Shown here: positions 13,511 through 34,220 of the stretch, piece after piece
How positions within the stretch are numbered: the stretch's first letter is position 1
Layout: each line of letters begins with the position of its first letter
Source of the DNA: Primula veris
Taxonomy: Eukaryota > Streptophyta > Magnoliopsida > Ericales > Primulaceae
Assembly: GCA_963682055.1 (NCBI GenBank)
Contig: OY821743.1
Coordinates: 34,954,702-35,018,701 of the forward strand
DNA: 64,000 nt
Direction: 5' to 3'
The notes under the pieces: model-generated
The model's database searches: none
The model's input: the letters and a program-made list of their open reading frames with translations, nothing else
Told to the model about the DNA's origin: nothing
Position numbers and translations under genes: made by a program

Positions 13511-14035
13511 TTAAATAGTTGTTGCAAACGGGAGTGGAAAATGGGAAAAATAAAAAAATAAGAAAAATTTAGACGTAAAATAATAGGTTTGGAAAATGAG
13601 AAGCGGGAAACGGAAAAAAAACTTAATTTTTGAGAAGGAAACAAGTTTTTCAATAACTATACTACTACTCCCTTATAATCCACATCGTAATTGTTAAATG
13701 ATGTTTTTTTTAGATATTAGTAACACGGTTCAAATGTTAAATTATGTTATTAGTTTTTACAAAAATTTGATATAAAAATTTAAATAGAGTTACTTACAAG
13801 ACAAAATTATAAATAGTTTCGTAATAGACGATTCTAATAGATGAAAAATGGTAAATTTTACCAATGGCATATTTGAGAAATAAATTATATAAAGAAATTT
13901 AATTTAGGTATATGATTGATTTTCCAAACTATCATTTTGGAAATGTAAATACAGAACCAGTCCAATAAGTCTCAAAACTTTTTTTTGTCCGGGTTCCATG
14001 TTACATAGTACTATTTTCATTGGAAAAAAAAAAGT

Positions 14036-14432
14036 TAAAATGGTACCTAACCTATCAATTTTTAGTGATTTGGTATCCAACTTAACACACTTTCTAATTT
14101 GATACCCAACCTATACATTTCGCTCTAATTTGGTACCCAACATAACACTTTTTCTAATTTGGTACCCAACCTCTACATTTCGTTCTAATTTGGTACCCAA
14201 TCTATACGTATACAGTCCAATTAAGAGACTTAATTTGTCTTCGATCATCGATTTTTAACGCATAGATTGGGTACCAAATTAGAAAAAAATGTTAGGTTGG
14301 GTACCAAATTAGAAAAAGTGTTAGGTTGGATATCAAATTAGAGCGAAATGTATAGGTTGGGTACCAATTTCGAAAGTGTGTTAGGCTGGATATCAAACCA
14401 CTAAAAGTTAATAGATTGGATACCATTTTAAC
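14036..14432. repeat. fold-back element with approximately 170-bp arms
   Basis: The left arm (about 14036-14212) and right arm (about 14263-14432) are near reverse complements around a roughly 50-base spacer. Each arm is itself built of repeats of the phrase 'aatttggtacccaac' or its complement 'gttgggtaccaaatt', spaced about 35-40 bp. No coding capacity is seen. A transcript would form a long near-perfect stem. Confidence 0.8.
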
Positions 14433-14636
14433 GATTTTACCTATTTTCATTTATATTTTGTCGCATTCCTTCCCATTTTGTTGTATTATTATCATAGTCA
14501 TCAATGTGAAACGTGGGGCGGGCTCAATATTTAAGCAGAAACATGAGGATAAACGGGAATTTTTATTTAAAAAAAAAAAGGTAAACTATACGTCTGTAAT
14601 TGTGGGGTTTGTTTACATCATTAAAAGTATACTTAG

Positions 14637-14868
14637 TAGTTCCGTTAGCATTTAATTGTTCATTACGAAATTACGTACAATTTTGACATTTTTATAACTT
14701 GTATCAAAATTATCGAAATGATTTTTTTAAAATCTAATCATAAAATTTAACATTTGAACTATATGATCAAATTTTGAAATTTTCATTCCGACAATTTTGA
14801 TACAAGTTCTTGATCGGTCAAAATTACACATATTTTTTTATAGTTGAAAATTAAATAGGAACGAAGTA
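14637..14868. mobile_element. Stowaway-like MITE, copy 2
   Basis: The interior matches the other copies: 'cattacgaaattacgt', 'tcaaaattatcgaaatga' and 'gacaattttgatacaagttc'. It is bounded by TAGTTCC... and ...GGAACGAAGTA. The terminal inverted repeats are diverged. Confidence 0.65.
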
Positions 14869-15275
14869 AAAAAAAAAATAAAGGATTTGAAAAATTTTAT
14901 CAGAAAAATATACTCTCTTTTTTTTTTACAGTCTTCACTATATTCAGCTGATTTTTGTCAGTTTCTATGCAAAGGGTAGACTTATTAAAGCAACTTAGAA
15001 AGTGTCGTTTTGTACTTTAAGATACAACCAAACGGGAAGATATACCAGGTAAAAATAAATTACTATCCAAAGCATGTTCACTAATATTTTAGAAAAACAA
15101 TATCAATTCATGGCAAGTATTTCATTTATGATATCAAATGGGGTTGACATAAAATTTATAATAAAAAAAAACTATCTATAACAGAAATAATTCTTTTATG
15201 ACAGTTGAAGTAATTAATTTTGCCAGCTTTTTAAATAGTACAAAATAGAAATACTAGGACTTCTATCCTTCCCAA

Positions 15276-15780
15276 TTAATTATCATTTATGAAATTACGT
15301 GTAATTTTTACCGGCATATAACATGTATCAAAATTATCGAAATAAAAAATTTCAAAACTAAATAATATCTATACTATTATAATAAGTCAACCCAAGATTT
15401 TTTGAGACTGCCAAATTTTATCACTTTTTTCTAAAAATACCCTTACATTTTTTTATTAATTATCACAATACCATATTCTCATTAAAAAATAGAGAAAAAG
15501 TAATAACTAATAACACTTTTTATCCCTATTTAAGCTCTCAAAATTCTTTTAAGTCTTCTCATCTTATACTCTTATTTTTTTTTATTCTCCAAATATTTGT
15601 ATCATAATTACACTTATTTTTTAAATTTTATCGCATTACGCGTCTTACACGCAAAACGTGGGGCACGATTACTAGTAATTTAATATTTGAACTATATGAT
15701 TAACTTTTAAAAAATTTCATTCCGACAATTTTGATACAAGTTATTGACCGATCAAAATTACAGATATTTTAATAATGAAC
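15276..15780. mobile_element. Stowaway-like MITE, copy 3, split by a Helitron-like insert
   Basis: The left part (to 15367) and right part (from 15676) together match one MITE copy of about 200 bp. The intervening 308 bp are the Helitron-like element. The right part repeats 'catttgacaatttt'-type family sequence, with 'ccgacaattttgatacaag' near 15721. Confidence 0.65.
15368..15675 (+). mobile_element. non-autonomous Helitron-like element 1
   Basis: It starts TCTATACTATTATAATAAG and ends CTAG. A short CGTG-GGG-CACG hairpin lies about 8 bases before the end. It sits exactly between an A and a T of the interrupted MITE, as Helitron insertion requires (A|TC...CTAG|T). A relative with the same 5' start lies at 44692-44930. 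It encodes no Rep/helicase, so it would have moved in trans. Confidence 0.75.
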
Positions 15781-16023
15781 AAGGTGTAACGTATCTACGT
15801 GGTCTATTTAGATTGGGTTCCTTTTTAAACAAAGTATACAATACAATAAATATGTCGGGTCTTCTAGTACTTTTTAATTTGACTGTAACAAGTTTTGACT
15901 TTGTTGCTCACTACAATTGTAAATTAACTGAAATGGTTCTCACAGTTTTCGAACAAACTATTTGGTAGCTTTAATTTAATACCAATACTCATATTGTTGA
16001 TCAAAGAGGGATTTGATCCACAA

Positions 16024-16252
16024 TACTCCATCCCAAATTATTGAGACTATACAAAATTACGTGTAATTTTAACCAATAAATAACTCATATCTAAATTGTC
16101 GAAATCGAATTTTTCAAAAGTTTATCACATAGTTCAAGTGTTGAACTAGATGAACAAATTTTAAAATTTTATTTTTCAACAATTTAAGCACAATATATTT
16201 ATCGGTCAAAGTTGCACGTAGATACAGAGAACCCCAATATTTTGGGACGGTA
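16024..16252. mobile_element. Stowaway-like MITE, copy 4
   Basis: It begins TACTCCATCCCAAATTATTG and ends ATATTTTGGGACGGTAG, so the ends are inverted copies (CTCCATCCCAAA against CTACCGTCCCAAA) flanked by TA. The interior carries the family block with AATTTTAACCAATAAATAACTC. Confidence 0.75.
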
Positions 16253-16498
16253 GTTTTGAGACCCCAACAAACTACACACCCCCACCCCAAATCAACTAAA
16301 TATAGTGCTAATATATATAGTCAAGAGGCGATTTAAATTGAAACTGATAAATGTCTCATTACTACCTCCCAGAAAAATATTGTGGGTCTTCTTTTTAGAG
16401 GAGAAATATTACGAGTCATTGTGTAATAAAAACAAAATAAACATTCTCCCTTATATAAAAACCTTGCTAGTAGTACAGTGATTGAAGATGAGTAACGG

Positions 16499-16735
16499 TA
16501 CTTCCTCCGTACCAAAATATTTGAGTTGTATGTATTTATGTGCAACTTTGACCGACAAATAACTCATATCTAATTTGTCGAAATCGAATTTTTCAAAAGT
16601 TAATCACATAGTTCAAATGTTAAATTATATGAGCAAATTTTAAAATTTTATATTTCGACAATTGAGACACAAATATTTACCGGTTAAATTACACGTATAT
16701 ACGTATAACTCTAATATTTTGGTAAGGATGGAGTA
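16499..16735. mobile_element. Stowaway-like MITE, copy 5
   Basis: It begins TACTTCCTCCGTACCAAAAT and ends AATATTTTGGTAAGGATGGAGTA. The long inverted ends and TA flanks match copy 4 closely, and the interior is almost collinear with copy 4. Confidence 0.78.
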
Positions 16736-17514
16736 ATAATTTTTCAAAGACATGCTATGATAAAGTGACCTTTGTTGGACCATAATCTGCGCCATAAACT
16801 ACTGAGATAATAAATACATACAGAGCCTGCACATTTACACTTGTGGATATAAGCAAAAGCGTGCAGGTTACAATTATATCAAGGGGCCACTCAAAACATT
16901 AAAAGCTATATAGTTCTGTAGCCCCATAAAATAAGGGTAGATGGCAAAATAGTTACAGTCGTGAATAATAATAGAGCAAACATTTCATTTTACAACTCAA
17001 GATGGCTGGCACACATGATAATACATCAGATTAGGTAATTTGGTAATGTTTTTTTTTAAGTGATGGACAAATTTACCTTCTAAACAAAAAGAAGTTGATA
17101 GATTTGTAATTTTGAATAACAATTCTTCAATTTTGAATTTCTGAGTCTATTCCGTAATCGTATTTTCATCATCTCAGCCAAAGAGAACTTACCAACTGAA
17201 TTATAGACGTCTAAGTTGTATGGTAAGCGTTCTTCACATCACATTCTTGACCACTTCACGAAATTTGCTTTCGTCGTCTACTCATTCCGAAATCACCAAC
17301 AAAATAACCCAGTATAGACAATACATTCGGAGCTTTTGCCAACTATTAATCCCCCCAAAACATAGATCTTGTTTGCTCTACCGTGAAAGTTAGAATTTCG
17401 AAGCTAGATGAAATCTAACATCATTTGCTTAACTGCTGCAACCAAATAAGGTTATACTAACTAAAGCTATTCGGAGCGTCTGAAAAACCTGAAAATCTTA
17501 TCCGTGAATCTGTT

Positions 17515-25815
<8,301 letters not shown>

Positions 25816-25821
25816 CTTCCT

Positions 25822-25870
<49 letters not shown>

Positions 25871-27936
25871 GTGTTTGGTATGTATATTTTGGTGTGATTT
25901 TTGTATTTTGAAAATCCATATTTTTGTTAATATTTAGTTGCTTATTAGTAGTATTTTGTGTGTGATTAGTAAAATACATGTATTTAGTCAAAATAATTTA
26001 AAAATAAATCAAAAATGAATAATCCATCTTTTTTGCTGTATTTTTTATTTTTAAATTTTAAAAATAAACTACTTTTATAAATAATATATGTAATTTTAAA
26101 AATAAAACAAATTTTGCATTCTTTTGGAATTTGGAGGGAAGAATAGGAGAATATATACTCCTTCCTCACTTCCATCCATTATATGGTGTGTTTGGTATCC
26201 TATATTTTGTTTTTTTTGATTTTTGTATTTTGAAAAAATATTTGTTTAATAGATGTTTGGTTACTAGTATTTTTGGTGTGATTCTTAAAATACAGAATTT
26301 TAGTCAAAATAATCTAAAAATACAGAATCCATCTTTTTTGTTGGATTTTTTGATTTTTAGATTTTTGAATATTAAAAATCAGTATTTTTATCAAAAAAAA
26401 CTTGATACCAAACAGACTCATAGTATGTACTTTTATAAATAAGGTATGTAATTTTATTGATAAAACGAATTTAGCATTCTTTTGTATTTTGGGAGAAGAA
26501 TAGTATAATATATACTCCCTCAATTCCAACTCCGTACAAATATATACAATTTTGTGATGCATTGAATTGTTAAATTTGAAAAAAAACATATAATCAATTC
26601 TAATTTCATTATATGAAGAAAACAAAATTGTTTTTAACAATTTAGTTATAAATTGCATGCGTCTCAAATTATATTCAAGTAATTTCAGATTTATGACCGT
26701 AATGATTTTATGAAATTGAGTAGTTAGAGCAACCAAATGAGCTTTCGTAATTGAGGGGGAAAGCTCAATATTTCAACTATAAATATTTTTTTAAGTTGAT
26801 ACAAAACTTCTAACTTTTGCTTTAATTGTTGAATATGAAGATTGTAAACAATTTACTATCATGTATGTATATTGCATATATGAAATATGCAGGTTAATGT
26901 TCAATAGTGGTGAGTATGTAAAAGACGGTGAAACATTATGTCGTTTTATATAGTTTGCACTTTTCCGAAAAAACGGTTTTGTGAATTTACTATACGCTTA
27001 CTTTATTGTGGCGACAGTTATATAATAGGTACCTACTAAAAGCATCTTTAATTGAAATGTTACTTTTTAATTGGTAAAAGTTACTACATACTAAAATAAC
27101 TCGTTAAATTCCATGTATACATGTTAAAGATAACATCATTTTACAATTCACATTGATCTATTTAGCTTGGTTTTTAGCTTAAGTACTCAAATTTCTTTAT
27201 TGAATTAATTTATCTCGTATTGAATTCTTTTTTTAATCAGTTTATAGGTAAAAGTGTAAGGAATCAATGCTCTTACTTGTTACCCCACCCTTTAAACCAT
27301 CAACTAAGCGTAACAAATATTACAACGGATACCGTTTAGTTTGCTACATAAGCATGCTAACATAACCAATGTGCATCTAAAACTTACTATTGTGTTTTAC
27401 TTGCTCAATGCAAATGCTCTAATAAAATGAGTACCGGCATCAGAGCAGTTAAACTATGGAAGCACGAAATAACTTCTGACTTTTCGCTATGTCGAATTTT
27501 CGTTAAATCACTCTTTAAGTAATATTGATAATTAAGTATTGAAAGCATTATATCACCACTTTAGCAAATTAACGTGAATGCGTTATTTAAAATAATTTGA
27601 AATAAACTCCAAACACTCGGTAGTCACTTGCTAAAATACTAAAAACAATACTCATTCAAATCGAAGTGATATCCACAAATGACGAAAAATACAATACCAA
27701 AATACATATCAAAACACCTAAAACAAAGCATGTTTCTTTTGATCTGCCAAATTCGTCGAAGTCCCCAGTCTCTCGATTGTACCTATGATTTATGATTACA
27801 TGACTGTAGAAACTTTGGATCAAGCTCCAACAAAGAAAAACACTCATTTGCTCTAACATCTGTAGCAAGATTTATATGTACATCGGAACATATTGAATAT
27901 GTAATATTTCACTTAATAAACGAAATCTAAAGCCTT
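25816..27936. other. intergenic DNA: TGS1 upstream region and ABF 3' flank
   Basis: No gene is seen. Immediately upstream of the TGS1 start is a long (TA)n run (25827-25866). Next come two related AT-rich repeats starting with GGTGTGTTTGGTAT (25867 and 26186), then AT-rich unique sequence and the 3' flank of the ABF gene. The TGS1 promoter must lie within this transposon-rich stretch. Confidence 0.65.
26186..26418. mobile_element. TIR element (MITE) upstream of TGS1
   Basis: The left end GGTGTGTTTGGTATCCTA and the reverse complement of the right end (GAGTCTGTTTGGTATCAAG) form diverged inverted repeats. A related sequence lies at 25867-26160 in the same orientation. No coding capacity is seen; superfamily not assigned. 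Confidence 0.5.
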
Positions 27937-30699
27937 TCACCAAGGACCAGTTAAAGTTCTCGTCAAACGTCGCCTTTTCCCTCCTTGTTGCTTGTTCATC
28001 ATCTCCACAACCTACAAAAACAATGTAAAGTGATAAAAACACAAATGGTGACATAGTTGAGAGGCATTAGTACATTAGAATATTGATTAGAGAAGCAATT
28101 TTTTACATACATTTGATTATGATCTGACTAGAAAAGATTCGATTTATTTCCAGAATACATAGTATTGTGGTTTCTTATTAGCTTTGCTATTGTTTATAAA
28201 GAGAATATGTTTATGTTGTGGATAAATAACAATATAACATATAATCAATTATAATTCTCTAAGCAAAAGTACCTGTTTCTTCTGCATCTCCTTTATTTCC
28301 TGCTGTAAATTAAACAAAAATAGGCATGATTATGGTCATATGTTCGACATAATAATAACACCATAAAGAAATAAAACTATTTTTAGCAATGATTTTGAGA
28401 ATGATGATGCAATGATAAGCACGTACTATATCCATACTTACACAATTTGGGTGATATATACCAATATCTACCTGTTTATTCTGCAGTTCTTGATTTTCCT
28501 CCTTAAGTTTTGCAATTTCCGCCTCCAACTCCATTGTATATGCCTATTAGAGTTGAAAGAGATGAAAGTCAGCATTTTGTTCAGGCAAAACTCAAAGCTA
28601 CTTTTAGTGTTCCAAATCTTAGTAGTAAGACATAAAAAGATAATTAGTTTGAAGTACATTTACAATAATCATTTTCTATCCGTTTCATGCAAAAGTAGCT
28701 TCTTATGGTATGTATGTCATATCTGGTCGCGATTATTCACCAATATTTATGCAAAAACTTCAGAGTTTTGGCGTTTGTATTGGAATTTCTAATCGTGTGA
28801 TCTAAAGTCCGTGATCACATAAGTTTAGCTTGAAGGCTTCAAGACTTACTCAATGAGTTCCGGAAAGAAGCAATCTCGTTAAATTAAAGGAAAACCGCGA
28901 TAATCTTCATAAAGTTAAAAACACAATCTACTATAAGAGGGGTGTCTGACAGCACGATTTGAAACAAATAACCTAGCTTATTTGAGGCTAAAAAAGAGGT
29001 TCATTTTACTAAAAAAAATAGCATTTTGAGTCCAGAAAAGTTCTAAGAAAATATCATTTGGTGATGCTCGCCAACCAAAGTCAGTATAGCTTCGAAGTAG
29101 AAAAGCTGAAAAATGAAACCGAGATCAAAGTGGATATATAAACGCATTGATATATACACCTGCTTACGAGCACGTGATCTGGCAGCAGACTCCCTATTCT
29201 TGATCATCCTTCTCTGCCGTCTCTCAATAACTTTCTCCACAGCATTATTGCTCCTCCTTCCCCTTAACCCTCCCGGAAACATATACGGAGCAGGCGATAG
29301 AGAGGAATTATCAATCCCGTCCGAGGAAACAGTAGGTGAGCTAGTTGCAACTGTGACTCCGTTGCCAATAGCCCCAAATCCGCTGTTCTGAACCAAGTTC
29401 CCGTTTAATATTGGATCTGTTATCCCCATATTTCCATTTCTTATCACAGGTCCGCTTATCTGAGCACTATTAGGCACATAGTTAACATACAAGCCCATCA
29501 ATTATAAATTGTATGACGGTTTACATACCTAGATTTAATTTGAAATTAGTAATTTTGGGTGGCAATTTCTATTAAGTTTCATATTCTAGACTTGTTTCCC
29601 ATTAGTGGGAACTTTTTTAATCCTTTTTGTTTCTTTTTTGCATCTTATTCAAATCCACAATCAGTTAATGAAAGCGAATGTAAATTAAATATTATTCTGA
29701 TGAAATGAATGTACAAAAAGAAAGAAATAGGTTTTTGAACAACATAGCAATCAAAACAAGTTCATTGAAGGACACGCTCATTTTCAATCAATTAAATCAA
29801 TTCATAGAACAACATGCCAATTGAAAACCGCTTCACGTAAATGCATTCTCGTCATAAATCAACATGACTAAATAGGAATTAAGTCCAGAATATATCATTT
29901 GATGGTTATTTTCCCTAGTTTTAAACAATGGAGACTGAAGTTATGACATTTGAAACGATGCTGAAACTATAAATATCAAGCGTAACCGATCTTTAAAATA
30001 TAATAATTAGGAGTACCAGTTTTCCGTCTGCACAGGATATCCAAAATTGTTAGGCTGGCCCTGATAGGCAAGAGTCGGTTGCTTAGGAAAAATTTGCTGA
30101 GGCTGTTGTTGTATCGTCGTAACCTCTTTAACAGGTAAGGGAAAAACCGTATTTTCCATCTGTTCGAACCCGAACCCAAGAGCTTGATTACCTACCGGAC
30201 GAGTTAAATCCCCTAATAAGTCAAAATTCTGAGCTTTTACAGCTGTTTTCGTATCTTCCCTAACCACTCCTGCTCTAAACAAGAACTCTTCAAGCGTGAC
30301 CTCGCCTAGAGTCTGTTGCCTTGTAGGCAAACTCGTATTTTTGTTACTCAAATCTCTCCAAATTTGGTCTACGGTTTTATGACTAAGGGTTCGAGGCAAG
30401 GTTAACGACCCTTGTCGATGTAGATTATTACTAGGGTTGCCATTGGTTTGTAGAGGGGTTGTGGACCCTACGATTTGTTGGGTAGACTCTTCGGCGCTCC
30501 AGATGGTTTTTAGAAGCTCGTCCATGTTCAAGGACCCAAAATCTTTACCTATTGACCCTCCCCTAGTGGATTGAAACTCATCGAATGTTAATGAGTAGAC
30601 TGAACTTTGACGAGCCAATGAGAAAATATCATGTGATTGTCCATTTCCGCCACCGTTATTAGTACCTGGTGGCACGTTTCCGTAATTCCTGAAGTTCAT
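27937..30699 (-). CDS. ABF/AREB group-A bZIP transcription factor (ABF2-like)
   Basis: This nuclear factor binds ABRE sites and activates ABA/drought responses after SnRK2 phosphorylation. Exons (minus): about 30017-30699, 29160-29466, 28472-28543, 28273-28302 and 27937-28011, giving about 388 aa. The exon 1/2 junction is uncertain: the alternative 30034|29459 gives 380 aa. The phosphosite blocks of the family are all visible: C1 (ARQSSVYSLTFDEFQ, about 29-43), C2 (LPRTLSHKTVDQIW), C3 (RQQTLGEVTLEEFL) and C4 at the C-terminus (RTLTGPW). The basic region MIKNRESAARSRARKQ ends exon 2, and the leucine zipper follows in exons 3-5 (MELEAEIAKLKEENQELQ). The start MNFRNYG is typical. Exon 4 has a tandem NAG acceptor. 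Assignment to ABF2 rests on sequence style and on the neighbouring genes. Confidence 0.95.
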
Positions 30700-31644
30700 T
30701 TCTTTTTTGTCTCTAATTTACTTTCCTTTTGTATACAAATTTTTTGCATAGAAAATGTATCCAGACTAAAACTTGACTCGGAAGATGACTATGGATATGA
30801 ATTTTCAAATTTGATGTTATGTACCTGAGGAAATGAAAACATATTAAATGGAATTGGTTAATTTAGCATTTAAGTATGAAAATTCTTTGTGTTTACCTCT
30901 TGAAATAAAATGGATTGCAATTTCACTTTGAGAAATATTTTTCCCTAAATTTAAAAAAAATTATACACCAAGATCTTTATTTAATTTTTTTAGCCTCAGT
31001 AAAATAACATTTTTCTTGATTAAACTTTTTGGTTCTCTCAAGCAACAAAACCAAACAATTTGAACTTGTGCTGCTGAACATGGGCATATATATATACCAA
31101 AAGTTTAAGCTTATAAGAAATGAAATTCAACTAGAAGCCACTAAATATTGATGATAAATGCCAACTAAAAATCTTTTTGCCCAAAGTATCTATTAACCCA
31201 AGAATACTTTATGTACCCAATTTAATTTAATTTCCTTTTATACTATATACATAAAGGTTGAGAAAATCATTTCAAGGACAAACCAAAACTGAAACTAAAA
31301 AGAGTCAAAAAGCAGAAGAATGAGAAAACATAACAGACTGACACTTTCCTAAGCATAAATTATGAAAGTATGATAAAAAAAAAAAACACTAAATTTTAAG
31401 TTAAAATAATTTACCAAAAAGTTAAAACATTAATACCCACGTACCAGAATTGTCCAAACAATATAACCGAACTGTCAGAGGAAAGTCAATAGAAAATAAA
31501 TAAATTTATATTTATACGTATTTATGAGAGAGAATTATGTATACAAAGTACAAACCTGTTTTGTACATATATTTATTTTCAGGTTTTCCATTTTTGTATA
31601 TGAACTTTTTTTTTTTTTTTTTTGCTGGTCTGAGATTTGTGTCT

Positions 31645-31653
31645 GACACGTGT
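31645..31653. promoter_or_regulatory. ABRE / G-box palindrome upstream of the ABF gene
   Basis: GACACGTGT contains the palindrome ACACGTGT with the ACGT core bound by group-A bZIP factors. It lies about 950 bp upstream of the ABF start codon. ABA-induced autoregulation through such sites is known for this family; that this site acts so is inference. Confidence 0.5.
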
Positions 31654-33981
31654 TGATTGTCTGAACCTCGTTATCTCACCAATCCCATGTCTTGAGTACT
31701 TGTTTATAAATATATATACATAACTGGTCTCATTAGTTTAGATAACCTATAACTGGTCTCATTAGTTTATCAAATACGACCGACTCATTGGCACTTTACC
31801 AAATTCATGCAAATTCACGCAATGATCTGTTTAAATCGTATTTTACTATACTTTCAATAACCATATATATAGTGGTATCTTGAAATTTCGAAAAACCTTA
31901 CCCGGTGAAAATTCACTTATAAGATTGAATGACAACAACTGATTTATGTAAGTTTTTCATAATATATTATATTTTCCAAATGAACACTTGAAACTTAATA
32001 CCATCTAACTATTGATCGTTGTCTTTTCTTTAGTGGTTATATTTTTTAGAATGGAGTTGGCGTTAAGCATAATTTGACCGGATTTGAGATATTCTTGATG
32101 TATTTACGTTTGCTCAAATCGTTAGATTTTTAAAGTCCATAATAGAACTACAGCAAAACCGCGACTTGCAAATGAGAGGTCGGACGTTCAATCTCATTTA
32201 TACATTTGTATGAGCCTAACTACAATCAACACTTTCTGGACAAGTACAAGATAAAGATAAAAAAAAATGTGCGGAGAAATTATAGGCCACTTCAAAATTC
32301 TCCTTTCAAAATTTTGGAGATGATAAAGGAATACGGGAATGGAGTTGCTAAAGTGGCACTATGCTCCGCTGGATTTGCGCATCCAACGGACAAGAATTGT
32401 TGAAGTTTTTTTCCCTAATTTTTAAAACGTAATCATTACAGCCGTTTAGATACACTATATCCCGCTAAATCAATTATATATTTAAAGTTATAGGTGGCTG
32501 TTAATCTTTGAAATGAAACTATAGATCTCAATAGAAACTGTTACAAGCTATATAGGCAATTCATGTAATTATCTCTATTATTAAATTCACAAATAAACAG
32601 AGAGAAAGGAGGTGATTAAAGTAAGTAAATTTAAGTGGAAAACGTGGACCAATTATTTTGAATTAGGAGTGGTGTTTGATGTGACTTTTATCAGTTCTTG
32701 GGACACTTGGGAAGATCTCACCCGTCCACGTTACCTAAAGCAACGGTGGAGATTGAGTTATTTGGTAGTGAATGAGTAAGCAGTGACGCAATCTACAGTG
32801 CACATAGGATACACTATATTCCTCACCACTTCTATAATTTTATTTTTATTTTTAAAAATTTCACTTTTCATGTTTTCGGTTTCGGACTTTCGGTTTCCGT
32901 TTCCTTTCCTGCCACAGTAACTATGGTTGTTCCGCTTATGAAAACTCGTGATTCCGTTTTTTTCCGAGCTCAATTCTAAATTTTACATAGTAAAATATCG
33001 TAAATATTTGCTTTCATTCTTTAGTTATACGCACGCTCGTAACGACGGAGGAGGGTTTGGGAATGTTGATTACTTTTTCATAGGATCTAAAACTCATTTG
33101 AGTATTTTACATTAATTACATTTGTATGAGCTTTGCTCTACACACACTAACAGGCATATACTACGAAACGATAAATCATGTACACATATTTTTTAGACTA
33201 CTTACGTGTGTATCGTTATTCTCTATGTAGAAGTAGCTGATACGAAGTTATCCAAAATATTTATACAATATTGACACACCCTAAAATTGGATCTATCTTG
33301 TATTATTTGTTTATGAAAATCAAACACATTTAACATACGAACGGAAGCGGGGTGCAGCCATTATTGCGGCAATAATTGATCATGTGCATTGATTTAAATC
33401 TAACGATACAAGTCAGAGTGCGTTTGGCTTAAATTTCACATCCACATTAGATTATTACATCCGTACTAGATTATTACATCCGTAACTTGTAATCTCTCAT
33501 TCAAAAACACTTTTCGATCGGACGCTGTTTTTTTTCTAAAGTGTTTTTACTGAATTCAATTTTCAATAACAATTCCCCAAACAACACGTTTTCAGTTGTC
33601 ACTTAGTTACCAATCAGCACCTAAAGGTCCGGATATATTTATAGTTGTAACTTTGGAACAAATATTTGGTCCCATCACTTGAAATTAATCCAAAAAAGCT
33701 ACTCCTATCCCATTAGGGGGTGAAACTTGGCTTGCAACCATTGGGGTGAAGTGATCCAAAAAGGCCGAGAGTATCTGTACCATCTATTTCAATCATTTAT
33801 TCAAACCTAACACATTTTATACATTTTAAGAAAACGTTTACATTTACATAAAATTCTAATTTTCTTATTAATTTTCTTATAATAACCCTACATTATTTTT
33901 TTTATTTGTTTATTATATTTTAATAATCATAATAATATTACAAAAAAAAAATATGAAACCCATGATAGTTTATTACTATTA

Positions 33982-34220
33982 TACCCCATCCGTTTCTAAA
34001 CAAATATTCCCTACGAAAATACATGCAACTTTAACCATCAAAATTTTCATATCAAAATTACCGAAATGAAAAAATTGAAAATTTCATCATATACTTCTAA
34101 CCATAGACTACGTGATTAACTTTTGAAATAATTTTTTCCGGCAATATAAATATGAAAAAATTATCAATCAAAATTATACGTATTTTCGTATGAGACATTT
34201 GTTTAGGGACGAATGGAGTA
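33982..34220. mobile_element. Stowaway-like MITE, copy 6
   Basis: It begins TACCCCATCCGTTTCTAAAC and ends GTTTAGGGACGAATGGAGTA, so the roughly 20-bp ends are inverted copies and are flanked by TA. The interior shows the family block with 'gaaaatacatgcaacttt' and 'aaattaccgaaatga'. Confidence 0.78.

Larger units (their letters stand above)
13137..17514. other. transposon-rich intergenic DNA between remorin and TGS1
   Basis: No gene is seen. The first 100 bp include (TA)n and (GA)n runs at about 13150-13220, which lie in the likely promoter or 5' UTR of the remorin gene. The remainder is mostly Stowaway-like MITEs, a fold-back repeat and a nested Helitron-like element, listed separately. The rightmost part (about 16800-17514) is the 3' flank of TGS1. 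Confidence 0.7.

Noticed and set aside
26131..26736. Frames of 103 and 140 aa on opposite strands
   Set aside because: Rich in Phe/Ile/Lys/Asn from AT-rich repeat sequence, overlapping a TIR element; no domain.
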